Counted from the stretch's first letter, positions 1 to 12,519 are shown. The stretch is 49,479 bases of DNA from Anaeromyces robustus (GCA_002104895.1 MCFG01000457.1:1-49479), one strand, 5' to 3'. Notes: generated from the sequence alone by a model not told the origin. A program made the numbers and translations.

Positions 1-1987
1 CCATATAAAAGTCTTTCTATGTTTTATAGTTAATTGTTAATTTTTTATTTTTCTTTTTTTTTTTTTTTTTTTACTTTGGTATTTATTATATATATTAATC
101 ATTTTTTTAATTATATTATTATTACTATTAAATATATTTTTTGATAATCTTATGAAAATATATAAAAAATAGATTAATACTTTTTGACGAAGAATATATA
201 TTTTTCTTCATATAAAAAATTTTATATATAATAAAATTCAATTATTATTACATAACATATGAATCATAATTTAAAAAAAAAAAAAAATTTATTTACAATT
301 TTTTCAACTTTAATTAATAATAATTTATTTAATAATTAATTTATTAATTTTCAAAATGTATCAATAAATATTAATTAATTATTTTAATAATTAATAATTA
401 ATAATTAATATTTATCTATATGTTTTTTTTTTTTTATATCTTTTTTTTTTTTTTTTTTTTTTTATTTTAGGTCTATACTTTAATTTATCTTTGCTATTTT
501 CTGTATACAAAATAACTTAATAATAACATAATAGACTTTAATATATTAGTTTAAAATATATTATTTTAATTTCTATTTATAAATATATAATGTATACATT
601 ATATAATCTAAAAATCATTTTTTTATACTATAAGGATAAAAATTTATTATTCAATATATTAATAAAAATATTTATACGAAATCATACTATAAAAGTAAGA
701 AAAGTACAAAAGTTAAAATATTAAAAAAATTATAATTTTTATAATTATAACAAAGTATTGTATTAATAATAATTAAAATATTTATTATAATTAATAATTA
801 GTATTAATAATGTATAAATATTTATTAATCTATACTATTTTAAAGTTAACTATTTCTTAAATATAAGAAAGTCGATTTTACTAAACAAAATATACTAAAT
901 AAACAATATATATATTTAATAAAAAATATATTTTATATTTATGCAAATATTAATAATACATTTAATTATTAATGGTTAATATATACAATAATGTATATGT
1001 ATACAATTTTAATTGTAACAATATTTTAATAATATTAATAAAATACTGTTACAATTATTATTAGATATTTTTTTCCAAAAAAGGTTTAATTTGATTTAAT
1101 TTACTCTTAATTTTTTATTTAAAAAAAAAAAGAAAAAAAAAAAAACATTCAAAAAATTTAATTAAAATTATTATGACTAACTGTATTAAAAATTGTTTTT
1201 TTATTGTTTAAAATAATGCAGTATATAATATAATAATGAAAATAATAATTGAAAATAATACAAAAATAAAAAAATTTTTTTTATTATATTTTTTTAATAC
1301 AACCGTTTTTATTTAAAAATATTTTTTGTGTAACGATATAAATATATAACAATATATTATTTTAAATTATTATGACAATAAATTAACTTTTAATAATAAT
1401 ATTATTATCTAGATTTTTTTTTTTTTTTTTAATTAGTAATTATAATTAGAAGTCTATTAGAAAAGTATAATAAATGTATTATTTATTTATTTATTTATTT
1501 ATTTAAGAATATAAGAAATGTATTATTTAATTATTCATTATTTAAATTGCAATATTTAACATTTAATTGTAATATTAAATAATATTTAATAATAATAAAG
1601 TTTAAATATATTATTTGTTTATTTATTTAATTTATTTTTCATATTTTATAATAATAAGAAAATTTTTAATAATAAATTTTTTTATTTTATTATTATTTTT
1701 TATTATAATTTGTATAATATTTATTTCATTTAATATATTGGATAGATAATAAAATGTATTCATTTTAAATTATTACTATAAAAATATATATTCGTTTAAT
1801 ATGTCATTTTTTAGTATAAATATCATTCAATTGTTCTTCTTTTTTTGACCCAAATTCAAATTAATTAAAAAAGAAATAAATAATTTCTACTTTTTTTGAT
1901 AAAAAGAGAAATATTTTAAATATAATTAGAAATTATATTTTTTGTAAATATTTTTAAAGATATTAATATAAAAAAACAATACTCAAA
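1..1987. other. AT-rich intergenic region upstream of the esterase
   Basis: No gene-like stretch is visible. The segment is nearly all A/T with poly-T runs (about 53-72 and 449-463) and an ATTT microsatellite (about 1481-1505). The last 150 bases contain a slightly GC-richer patch around 1830-1860 that may belong to the promoter of the following gene. No motif can be named with confidence. Confidence 0.6.
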
Positions 1988-3707
1988 ATGAAATTATTCT
2001 CCTTATTTGCTATAGCTGCTGCTTTAGTCAGTACTGTATTCGGAGCTAAAAAAGGTAGTGAAACTTCTTTCGCTTACATGTCTAACACAACTCCTTTTAA
2101 GTACTCTGAATTTAAAGATTTAATTATTTTTGGGTAAATATTTTTTTTAAAAAAAAAGAGAAAAAGAAAAATGAAAAAATAATATTAAACAAATATAATA
2201 AAAAATATTATATAAATATAATAAAAATTAAAATATATTAAATTATTAAATATATATATATATATATATTTTTGATAAATTTATAATAAAAGTGATTCAT
2301 ATACAACTGTCGGTATTGATTTCAATACTATGAAGTATACTGGATCTGTAAAGTATAATAATTAATTAAACAATTTCATTATAAATAAAAAAAATCTTTT
2401 AATAACTAAATTATATATATATGTATATGTTTTAATAGAATATGTCTGGAGGTAAAAATTGGCCACAATTTTTAGTTGATATGCATCCAATGAATATGTG
2501 GAATTTTGCCATTAGTGGTGCTAGTGTTGATGCTAAAATGTATGTTTTTTTTAAATATAATATATTATATTTACAAAAAAAAAAATATAGTAATCAATAC
2601 AAAAAATAATAAATATATATTATGAATTCAATAAATTATATAGAAATAAATAAATTAACAAATTTAATAAATAAATTATTTAATTTTTTTTTGTATTATA
2701 GTGTTGGTAATGCTCAATTTACTCCAATGACTGAACAATACAGTTATTTCCAAAGAAATATGGCAGCTGGTAAACAATTTTCTGGTTGGAAAGGTGAAAC
2801 TTCCTTATTCTGTATTTGGTTTGGTATCAATGATCTTGGTGCTGTAAATCATAATGGAGGTGTAACTACTGCTCAAGTTAGTGAAAGAATTGCTACATCA
2901 ATGTTCAATATGATTGAAGGTATGTACAAAGAAGGTGGTAGAAACTTTATGTTTATTTATGTTCCACCAATTGAAAAATGTCCAGCTTACAACAGTGGTC
3001 AAAATTATATGAAAACTGATGTTCCAATCTATAATGATATCATTAACAAGTATGCTCAAAACTTCCAAAAATCTCACCCAGATACTAATATCTTTGTTTA
3101 CGATTCTTATAATGAATTTGATTACATTATGGAAAATAGAAGTAAATATGGTATTACTAATATTGATGGTACCTGTGGAGGATTTGGTTTCGGTGGAGGT
3201 TTTGGTGGAGGTTTTGGTGGTTTCGGTGGTTTTGGCGGTGGTAACGGTCAACAACAATGTGACTCTAACACCTATTTCTGGAAGGATGTTATTCACCCAA
3301 CTCCAACTGTTCATAAACCATTAGCTGAAGATATGAATGATTTCTTAGTAGCCAATGAAAAAGCTCAAAAAATTAATCAAGGTGGAAACCAAGGTGGAAA
3401 CCAAGGAGGTAACCAAGGTGGTAACCAAGGAGGAAACAAAGGTAATTGTTGGGCTACTGCTTTAGGATACCCATGTTGTACAACTACTACTGATGTTGTC
3501 TTTACTGACAATAGTGGTGATTGGGGTGTTGAAAAAGGTAATTGGTGTGGTATTGTTAAGTCTAGTCCTTGTTGGGCTGAAGTACTTGGATTCCCATGTT
3601 GTAGCACCGATAAATGTAGAACTGTCTATTTCACTGATGATGATGGTGAATGGGATGTTGAAAACAATAATTGGTGTGGTATTACTGCTTCTAACAAGAA
3701 GTGTTAA
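1988..3707 (+). CDS. Secreted GDSL/SGNH carbohydrate esterase with two CBM10-type fungal dockerins
   Basis: Four exons (1988-2133, 2293-2347, 2439-2539, 2702-3707) with GT-AG introns of 159, 91 and 162 bases give 435 residues in one frame. The protein begins with a signal peptide (about 1-20, ending VFG-A). The SGNH blocks are visible: block I FGDS at 48-51, where the first intron splits the Gly codon; block III GIND at 142-145; and block V DxxH as DVIH at 296-299. This is the layout of CE16-like deacetylases or esterases that remove acetyl groups from wall polysaccharides. A Gly/Phe-rich stretch (about 260-282) lies between blocks III and V. A GGNQ-repeat linker (about 327-349) precedes two Cys-rich dockerin domains (about 350-386 and 391-432), each with CW, PCC and WCG motifs. 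Dockerins of this type attach enzymes to the anaerobic fungal cellulosome. The start is the first ATG, in an A-rich context. Family assignment is firm; the exact substrate is inferred. Confidence 0.94.
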
Positions 3708-3789
3708 GTATATTAAATAAAGTACTTTTAAAAAAAAATAAGATATGTTTTTTAAATATTTCTTTATTAATAATAAAGAAATATAAAAT

Positions 3790-3807
3790 ACTTCCAACAA
3801 GGGAAGT
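3790..3807. other. Small hairpin in the 3' flank of the esterase gene
   Basis: ACTTCC and GGAAGT form a perfect 6-bp stem around a 6-base loop, about 80 bases after the stop codon and followed by a T-run within 15 bases. In this A/T-only surrounding the GC content stands out. It may lie in the 3' UTR; no function is claimed. Confidence 0.35.
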
Positions 3808-5519
3808 GCCTGTTCCTTTTTTTTATTCTAAAGAAAAAAAAATTAATTATTTTATATAATTAATTTGAATTTCTTTTAATAATTAAAATTAATAATTTTA
3901 TTTTTAAAAAAAGAGAACAATCTAAAAAAAAAAGGAAGTATAATAAAAATTTTTTATTTTCTTTTTTTTATTTTTATTTTATTAGTAGAATGCCTATTAA
4001 TAAAAAAAATATCTTTGTATATTATCAAAAAAAGAAGAAAGTGAAAAAAAATATTTTATTAATAGATACATAATTTATTAATTAAATATTTTTATGAACT
4101 AATTCAAGACAAAATAACTGAAAAATATTTTATTAATAAAAAAAAAATTAATAAGATATTTTTGTAAATTAATTCTTATCCAAGAAAAAAAAAATTAAGA
4201 TAAGAGAAACTATCAGAAAGTAGACTTTTTTTATTTTATATGTACATGTAATAATAATAAAACCCAAATGAAACTATCAGAAAGTAGACTTTAAAAAAAA
4301 AAAAAAAAAAAAAAAAACTCTATCTGAAAGTAGACTTTTTTATTTGTATTTTTAAAAAAAATAAAAAAGAAAAAAAAAAAAAAAAAAAAAAAAAAACTAT
4401 TTGCTTTTTTTTATATTTTATTTAATGTGTTATTTATTTAACGTGTTTAATTTTTTTTTTAATTTTTAATTATTCTTTTAAGATGAAATAATGAATATTA
4501 TAATATATATATATGTTGATGTGAAATTTGTAATATAAAAATAATTGAATTTTTATGCTTTGTTAAAGAGATAAATTCTTTAAATTAAAATCGATAAACA
4601 AACCTCTACACCTTTCATTTCCAAAAGTATTGACGTTAAATTGGTAAGACATAATAATAATAAAAAAGAAAACTATATAAAGTATCTTCGATAAATATCC
4701 TAGTCTATAAATATAAACTTGAAAATATCATTAGCGTCAAATCTGTATTTGAGTTATTACAATTTTTATTAATATTTTATTATTAATATTTTATTATTAA
4801 TATTTTATTATTACTATTATAATTACAAAACAATAAAATAGTAATAATTTTTACTATAAAAAGATATAACTAGAATAATAAAATAAAAGAAAAACTAAAA
4901 AATTAAAATTAATAATTAATATTATTACTATATTATAAATAAATATAACGATATATTATGATATATATAATTAATATAAATGAATATATTAGTATAAAAA
5001 AATAATAAATACAATGTACAAAAAAAATATATATATATAAAATATAAATTATATATATAAAAAAAGAAAAAACTAAAAATTAAAATTAAAAATTAATATT
5101 ATTATTTATTATATTATAAATAAGTATAACAATATATAAAATAATATATTATAATATTATAATATATATAATTAATATAAATGAATATATTATTAATATA
5201 TTAGTAATATAAAGTATAATTTAAAATAAGAAATAGAAATATAAAATATAATAATATATTATATTATATTTTTGTATTTTTTTTTTTTTTTTTTAAAATT
5301 TAAATTTATATCAATAATAAAATATTCTTATTCTGTTATGATAATATTCTTATTCTGTTATGATAAAACTTGATTTTAAAGATATTTATATTTTGATAAT
5401 AAAGAAAAACAAAAATATTTTATTAAATATTGGAATCAAATAATATTAAGATATTCAAATGAATTTTGTGGAATAATGTAATAAAATTTTTTTTAATTAA
5501 AAATGTGCTGATATTTATA

Positions 5520-5550
<31 letters not shown>

Positions 5551-6101
5551 AAATATGTTCGTATATATCAATAATGTTAAATTAAAACATCTTTAAAATC
5601 TATTAAAAAAATGTTTGTTATATAAATATATACACACATTTGGATGTCAAACGGAAAAACAATTTTTTTTATTTTTAAATTAATATTTTCAGTAAAAATA
5701 ATCTATTTCTATTTCGCAGCATTAAATGTAGCATGTGTTTATCTATGATATCATGTGGTAATCTACTGATACAGAATTATTAATAATTATTATAGAAAAA
5801 AAAAACAAATAAAATTTTTTTAAAACTCAGAGAAAACTACTTAAAAAAAAAAAAAAAAAAAAAAAAAAACAATTGCATGTTATTATAGAATTGGAGATAT
5901 AAATAAAAAGTATATAAATTGGAGAAAAATAAAAAATTGTTTCTAATAAATAAAATAAACAATTAATAGCAAATAATTTTCTTATTTTTTAATTCAATAC
6001 AGTAAAATTAATAAATCAATAAATAATATAATTAATAAATAAAAGTAAAAAACAAAAAAAAAAAAAAAGTTATTGGAGGAAGAAAATAATCAATATATAA
6101 A
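3808..6101. other. Intergenic region with short tandem repeats
   Basis: No coding stretch is seen. It holds three spaced copies of a CTATCAGAAAGTAGACTTT motif (listed separately), a 22-bp direct repeat containing CTTATTCTGTTATGAT near 5323-5364, a TATTAATATTTTAT repeat near 4770-4812, several poly-A/T runs, and a GC-richer patch at about 5640-5780 with no recognisable content. A loose inverted pair (TTGACGTTAA near 4631 and TTAGCGTCAA near 4731) is too short to call an element. Confidence 0.5.
4207..4341 (+). repeat. Three spaced copies of a 22-25 bp motif
   Basis: Copies at about 4207-4230, 4269-4292 and 4319-4341 share AAACTATCAGAAAGTAGACT or a one- to two-base variant (CTATCTGAAAGTAGACTTT in the third), always followed by a T-run or A-run. 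Intervals are about 62 and 50 bases and the spacers are unrelated low-complexity sequence. The copies are not contiguous, so this is a dispersed local repeat rather than a classical tandem array. Confidence 0.7.
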
Positions 6102-6110
6102 ATGAAATGA
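6102..6110 (+). promoter_or_regulatory. Minimal upstream ORF (Met-Lys-stop) overlapping the expansin start
   Basis: ATGAAATGA at 6102-6110 contains an upstream ATG, one Lys codon and a stop. The real start (6107-6109) lies inside it, in another frame. Ribosomes that start at the first ATG would terminate on top of the second, so this could lower or tune translation. This is seen in sequence; the effect is inferred. Confidence 0.45.
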
Positions 6111-7462
6111 TATCTTTTAAAATTAATAATATAAATATAAAAATCTATTTTTTAGTTACTTTTTTTAAATTATTAAATTTAGTGACATCATTAACACCAT
6201 ATTCAGAATGTACTGTAGGACGTATTACATCTTATAAAGAATATACAGAAGGAGGTTCCTGTGGATTTGGAATTCCTAAAATGTATGGAGCAGCACCAAA
6301 TGAATTATTTTATAATTTAGGTGAAAAATGTGGTATATGTTATGAATTAGTAGCACCAAATGGTGTATTACTTTTTATGGTAGATTCTTATTGTCCTGTC
6401 AAAGGAAATGAAAAATCTTGTAGTGGTGATATGTTACATTTTGATTTACATAAAAATGGATTTGATACTATTGTTGATGAAGGTATAGGAAGATTAAATA
6501 TTACATTCCGTATGGTATCTTGTGATCATAAAGGAAATATGATTTTAAAAACTAAAAAAGAAGTTTCAAAATATTTTTTCAGTTTTGTTATCCTTTATCA
6601 TAATATAGGATTAAAAAAAGTTTATTATTCTTATGATAATGTTACTTGGACAGGATTAGATCGTGAAGGAGATTATAATCATTGGACAGTAAGAGGAGTT
6701 GAATTACCATTATATATACAATTAGAATCTATATCAGGTGAAAAAGTTCAAACTACCATTAATGAAATTTTAAATGATCATCAATATGATACAGGTGTTC
6801 AATTTTCTATACCTAATAAATTTTATGATCCTTTTTCATTAAAAGAAATAAAATCACCTAAATCAGAAAATTGTTGCAAACTTTATGATGCTTTTACAGA
6901 TATTTATTATGAAGGAAATTATATAGGAGAATGGCAAGATATTTCAGCTTGTGAAAGAGATAATGAATATAGTAAAAATTGTTATCAAGGTAAAAAATGT
7001 ATTAAAGTTGATATGAAGGATTGGAAAGTTTTCCAATTTTTTAATAGAATTCAACCTGAAAGTATTAGATATAGTGCCATAAAATTTATGCTTAAAAGTG
7101 AAAATACCTGTAATGAATGTTTAAAATTAAAATTAGATGATAATGAATATGTTAATATAAGTACAAAAGAAGCTGGTAAATGGGAAGAAAAAATTATAAC
7201 ATTAAATGAATTAGGTATTAATTCAGATAGATTCAGAAAATTTATGTTTCAAGGAAGTAAAAAAGATTCTCAAATATTTTACTTTGATAATATTCAATTA
7301 ATTAAATCAGATTATAATGATGAAGGTCAATGTCATTTAAATACTATACAAGATTATAATGTCAATAGTAATAATAATAGTGGCGCCATTACAACAAAAA
7401 TATCTATTAAATTATTTTTATTATCTTCATTATTGGTAACAATAATATTAATATTTCATTAA
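6107..7462 (+). CDS. Expansin-like protein with likely C-terminal GPI/membrane anchor
   Basis: Single-exon gene, 451 residues. A signal peptide or N-terminal hydrophobic segment covers about 12-29. Residues 46-140 fit the expansin double-psi beta-barrel: GGSCGFG at 49-55, paired cysteines, and the HFDL motif at 111-114. Residues about 150-245 fit the second expansin (CBM63-like) domain, which binds cellulose. A third beta-rich, Cys-containing region (about 256-400) resembles a carbohydrate-binding jelly roll but is not identified. The protein ends with a small polar stretch (NNNSGA) and about 17 hydrophobic residues, the arrangement of a GPI-attachment signal; a plain membrane anchor is the alternative. 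Expansins loosen cellulose non-hydrolytically. The ATG at 6102 reads only ATG-AAA-TGA and its stop overlaps the chosen start at 6107. No dockerin is present, unlike the neighbouring esterase, so the product would sit on the fungal surface rather than in the cellulosome. Confidence 0.88.
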   Translation: MISFKINNINIKIYFLVTFFKLLNLVTSLTPYSECTVGRITSYKEYTEGGSCGFGIPKMYGAAPNELFYNLGEKCGICYELVAPNGVLLFMVDSYCPVKGNEKSCSGDMLHFDLHKNGFDTIVDEGIGRLNITFRMVSCDHKGNMILKTKKEVSKYFFSFVILYHNIGLKKVYYSYDNVTWTGLDREGDYNHWTVRGVELPLYIQLESISGEKVQTTINEILNDHQYDTGVQFSIPNKFYDPFSLKEIKSPKSENCCKLYDAFTDIYYEGNYIGEWQDISACERDNEYSKNCYQGKKCIKVDMKDWKVFQFFNRIQPESIRYSAIKFMLKSENTCNECLKLKLDDNEYVNISTKEAGKWEEKIITLNELGINSDRFRKFMFQGSKKDSQIFYFDNIQLIKSDYNDEGQCHLNTIQDYNVNSNNNSGAITTKISIKLFLLSSLLVTIILIFH

Positions 7463-8392
7463 AAATTATACTTTAATAAATAAATAAATAAATAAATAAA
7501 AGACTACTTTTTCATAATTGTAACTGTAATATTTAAAACTTAATTGATATCAAATTATCTTAAAATATTTATAATAATATTAATATATATATTAAAATAA
7601 ATTAATATTTTAAATATTTATTTTTACAATTATCAAAAAATATTACACAATTTTGATGGTATAATTATAAATAAAAAAAAACCTAAATAAATAAAATAAA
7701 CAATATTTAAAATTAATTCATATGATATTTTCAAAAATAATATACACTTTCATTTTTCATACTTTTAATATAATACTTTTTTTTATTTTATTATGTACTT
7801 TTTTATTATATTTAATTGATTTTTATTCAATTATATTTAATTATTATTATTATTATTATTATTTATTTATATTTATTTTTTATTAATTATTATTTTCTTT
7901 TCTTTTTTTTTTTTTTTTTTTTTTTTTTGAATTTAATTATTTTGAAAATAATAATATATGAATAAATATATAATAATAATGTTATTTTTTTTTTACTTTT
8001 TATTTTCTTTTTGTTTTTCTTTTTTTTTTTTTTTTTTTTTTTCTTTTTTCTTTGTTTGTTTTTGTTTAATAAATATAATAAATTATTTAAAATAATTTAA
8101 ATAAATTATTAAAATAATATATTATTATATAATAGATAAATCATATATATATATATGTATTGTAAATTTATCTACTATACTTTATATTATTATTATTATT
8201 ATTATTATTATTTATAAATAAATTAAAAAAAAAATATTTTAAATAAATATAAATTTTAACAAAAAAGATTTATATAAATATTATATATAAATATTAAATA
8301 AATAAATAAATAAATATCTGTAAAATTTATTTACTAATTATTAAAAATTTATTTATTCTTATTTTCATAAAAAAAATGAATCCTTTTTAATC
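7463..8392. other. Intergenic region between convergent genes
   Basis: A/T-only spacer between the expansin and LRR-receptor 3' ends. It has an AAAT microsatellite right after the expansin stop (about 7477-7500), poly-T runs at about 7907-7928 and 8021-8042, and ATT microsatellites (about 7844-7863 and 8188-8212). No gene is seen. Confidence 0.6.
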
Positions 8393-11300
8393 TTATTGGA
8401 AAGAATATGGAGGAGGATCAGGTTTTCTATGATTATTAAATTTATTTAAATCATTATTATTATGATTTTGATTTATTTCTTTATTTTTATTTTTTTTCAT
8501 GCTGTTTTTTTTAATATTGTTTCTTTTTTCATTTTGAATATTATTATAAACTATTTTATAATTATATTTATTATAATTATCAGTATTGACAATATAACTC
8601 ATTGGAATATTAGAATTGCTGGGAATAACATCTTGTATACGGTAGATTTGGAGATTTCCAGTATTATTATTTAAGTTATATGCAAATTGAGGAGTATTTA
8701 TTAGTTTAATATTAGATGATAAGATATCAGAATTTACACGTTGAATACTATTATTATTATGATTATTATGATTATTATTATTATTAATATATGAAGAAGA
8801 ACTAGAACTTATAGTTGAACCAATACCAGTAGAAGATATATAATTCAAAGATGAGAGATTATTAGGGGAGGAAGATATATAATTTATTGATGAAAGATTA
8901 TTAGGTGAAGAAGATATATAATTTACATTTGATATATTAGTAGTATTATTAGTAGGTTGTAGATAACTTGATGATGAAGGTATATTTGTATTATTTGATG
9001 GTAAATTATTTGTTGAAAGTAGATGATTAGGTGTTGATATAGAATTTATTGTGGATGTCGATATTGTATTATTTCTTCTTACAGAAGATATATTATTAAT
9101 GGAAGAAATAGAATTAAGTGAAGATTCAACTTGATATGAAGGTGATGGTGATGATATTGTAGATCTACTTTTTAAAGAAACAGATTCTGTACTGATATTA
9201 CTAACATTATGATGATCAATACTGTTCACTTCAGTACTATTTCTATTATAGTTGTTGTTTATATTATTGTAATTACTACTAATGTGGCTACTAACATAAC
9301 TACTATTATGATTACTATTATTATGACTAATGTGACTACTAATATGACTACTATTATGATTACTATTATTATGACTAATGTGAGTACTATTATGATTACT
9401 ATTATTATGACTAATATTATTACCGTTATTTATATTATTATTATTATTATTACTATTATTATTATTATTGTTACTAATATTACTAACAGCAGTAGTAGTA
9501 GTATTAATAGTAGTAATACGTTTAATTTCAATACTACTTTCATCTAAATCATTTGCAAAAATTGGAGCATTACTATTAACATCAAGTGCTGAAGGAATAG
9601 TAAGATTTGGAATACTAGAAAGATCTATGCTTTCTTCTTTAATTTTTTTATTAAGTCTAAGGATTAATAAAAAAATACAAAGAATTAATAATAAAATGAT
9701 AAGTGAACTACCATAAATAATATATTTAGAATTATCAGTAAAAAATTCATTTGAAGCAGAAGTAGAAGATGAAGTATTTTTAGGATTAATATTATTATTA
9801 TTATCTTGACTGGTTTTAATATAATTTCTTACTGCAGGACTATAATTATGCATTTTTTCTATTTCATAATCAAGACAATTTCTATAATTAGTGGAATAAC
9901 CAAATATATAATCACATGTATTAGGTTGATAACAATTAAGATTAGTATTTGTAAATACACATAATCTAATTTTTCTACAAAAATTTGCCATTATTGGTTT
10001 TAATTGAGGATTATCAGAAATATTTCTATTAATTTGAAAAAAAAAAGAAAAAAAAAAGAGACAATTATAAAAAAATAAAATAAGTAAAAAAAAAAATTGA
10101 TAAATAAAAATTTCTAATTATTATTTATTAATTAATAAAACTTACAAATATACTAAGTTACATAATGCAAAAAAATTAGGTGGTAATTCTTTAATACTTG
10201 TTGAAGATATATCACTATAAAAATAAAAGATTTTTAAATTAAATCAATATTTTCTATTTTTTTTTTCTATAAATAATTCTATTTTTAAAATTTTTGAATT
10301 AATGAATTAATGAATAAAATAGAATATATAAAAAAAAAAAAACTTACAAGTTTTCTAAGCTAGTTATACGATAAATATCATCAGGTATTTGTGTAATTCT
10401 TTTATTACCATTAAGAATACTAAAATGTATATAATATTATTAATATTAATAATTTAAAAAATATAAATAATATTTATTTTTGTTGTTTTTATTATTATTA
10501 TAGCTAGAAATAAAGATAAATAATTTTACTATACTTACATTGATTTTAAATTTTTTGTATTAAATAATGAAGTAAAAATGTTATTATCAAAGTTATTATT
10601 AATTGCTTTGCTATAATATATATATATATAAACAAATTATTTAAAAAAAATAGAAAAAAAAATTTGAAAAAGAAAAAAAAATTAACAAAGAAATTATAAA
10701 TAAATATTATTTATTTATATTATTTATTAATAAATTCCAAAAATTTACAATTCTTCCAATTTTTCAACAGAATTAGTAGAACCAAATGTAGTAAAATTAT
10801 TATTATTAATTATACTATTATATATTATTAATTGAAATGAAATAATTATATTGTAAATATATAATTTTTTATTATTAATTTTTTTTTCTTAAGTTTTAAT
10901 TATTTAATTTCTTACAGAACTTCCAAAGAATCTGGAATATTAGCTTCACCAGTCATATTGTTTTTATTAATATCACTAATAGATTTAAATAAATAATAAA
11001 AACAGCAATTAATATTTATCTTTTATATTTATATTGATTTTTTTAATTTTGTTTATATAAATTATAAAAATTGATATAAAAAATAAAACAAAACAAAACA
11101 AAAATTACATACAGATTTTTTAGATTTTTGAAGCTTTTTATTTGATTATCAATTCCACCTGTCATACTATTAAATGATATATCCCTATTAAATTATTCAA
11201 AATCAAATATTAAAATATAAAATATATATTTTATTTTAATATACGCAATTATTATTATTATTATAGAATATGTATAAAATAAAAAAATTATTTTATAATT

Positions 11301-11648
11301 ATATTATTAATTTTTATTATCATTATTATTTTTACAATTTTGATAATTGTGACAAATTTTGAAATTGATATGGAAATGCCGAAATATTATTTTTCGTTAA
11401 TACGCTATATATAGTCCAGTAAATATAATGAGAATTAAAAAATTAATATTTGAATAAAGAAGAAAAAAAAAGAAAAATTATAAACATATAATAATAGAAT
11501 TACATTTCTTTAAGAACATTATTGTTATTGATGTCCATTGGTATAGTATTTATTTTCATATTTGAAACTTCTCTATAATATTAAAAAATATAAATTTTTT
11601 ATATTAAAAAAATTTAAATAAAAAATATAAAATATGTACATTTTATAA

Positions 11649-11688
<40 letters not shown>

Positions 11689-12519
11689 TACTATATACTA
11701 TATTAATACTGTATGTAATGTATATATACTTACAAATACTCTAAATTTGGTAATTCAAAAAAACGTTTTGGTAAAACTCCATTAAAAACATTAGCTAAAG
11801 AATTTTCATTATCGGTTATAGTTCTAAGATAATTCAATTTTATATAAAAAAAAAAAATAATAAAAAATAATAATAATTAGTTATATAAATAATACTTATA
11901 ATATTAAAACAAATATTTCTTTTATTTTTTAATTTCTAACAAATAATTTTGAATAACTTTTAATTTTAAATAATATATAATTAATAAAAAATTTAAATTT
12001 CCAAGACAGAAATTTAAATTTAAATTCAAAAATTTATATTTAAATTTAATTTAATAAAAAAAAATATATATATATATATTTACAAACGAATAAGATTATT
12101 GAAAATAGGAAAACTATCAAATGATATAGGTTTATCATAACCATTCATATTACTGTTATCAATTGTTCTTATTTTTATGAATAAAGAAAAAAAAAAGAGA
12201 ATAAATAAATTATATATATATATAAGATAAAATAAAATAAAATTAAATTTAAAATAATGAAATAAAATAAATTTAATATATTTATAGTAAAAATATTTAT
12301 TTATTTACAATTAATAATAAAAAAAAAGAAGAAAAGAAGTACTTACATTGATGTAATATCATTACCGTTACATAAGATATATATATTATCACAACATTTT
12401 AAATTGTAACCATTTTTATTAAAAAAGGCATTAAATGTCTTACAATCATTGTTATTTACACCATATACATATAAAACATTTAAGAAAAGAATGTATGATA
12501 TAATAAATAATATTCCCAT
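8393..12519 (-). CDS. LRR receptor-like membrane protein with Asn/Ser-rich tail and C-terminal PPPY
   Basis: Twelve exons read on the minus strand: 12347-12519, 12084-12167, 11734-11823, 11504-11572, 11336-11404, 11113-11184, 10916-10975, 10749-10814, 10539-10610, 10348-10419, 10146-10214, 8393-10025. They join in frame to 842 residues. Exon 1 gives a signal peptide (about 1-20, MGILFIISY...VYG) and a Cys-containing cap. Exons 2-11 each encode one 20-30 residue leucine-rich repeat, and every intron is phase 2 at the same point of the repeat. The last exon finishes the ectodomain with a Cys-rich cap, a transmembrane segment (about 400-422, flanked by LNKKIK) and a long Asn/Ser/His-rich cytoplasmic tail with short SHISHNNSNHNS repeats, ending DPPPYSFQ. 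PPxY motifs are known ligands of WW domains. No kinase or SH3 domain is present. Ligand and partner are unknown. The exon model rests on splice signals and LRR phase; the ends of the repeats could shift slightly. Confidence 0.83.

Noticed and set aside
4207-4341. Possible CRISPR-like array
   Set aside because: Only three copies with low-complexity spacers of unequal length in a eukaryotic genome; a simple local repeat is enough.
4629-4742. Loose inverted pair TTGACGTTAA / TTAGCGTCAA as a MITE
   Set aside because: Arms are only about 10 bases with a mismatch and there is no target-site duplication.
9209-9716. Plus-strand frames within the LRR receptor tail
   Set aside because: They are antisense readings of the Asn/Ser-rich tail exon of the real minus-strand gene.
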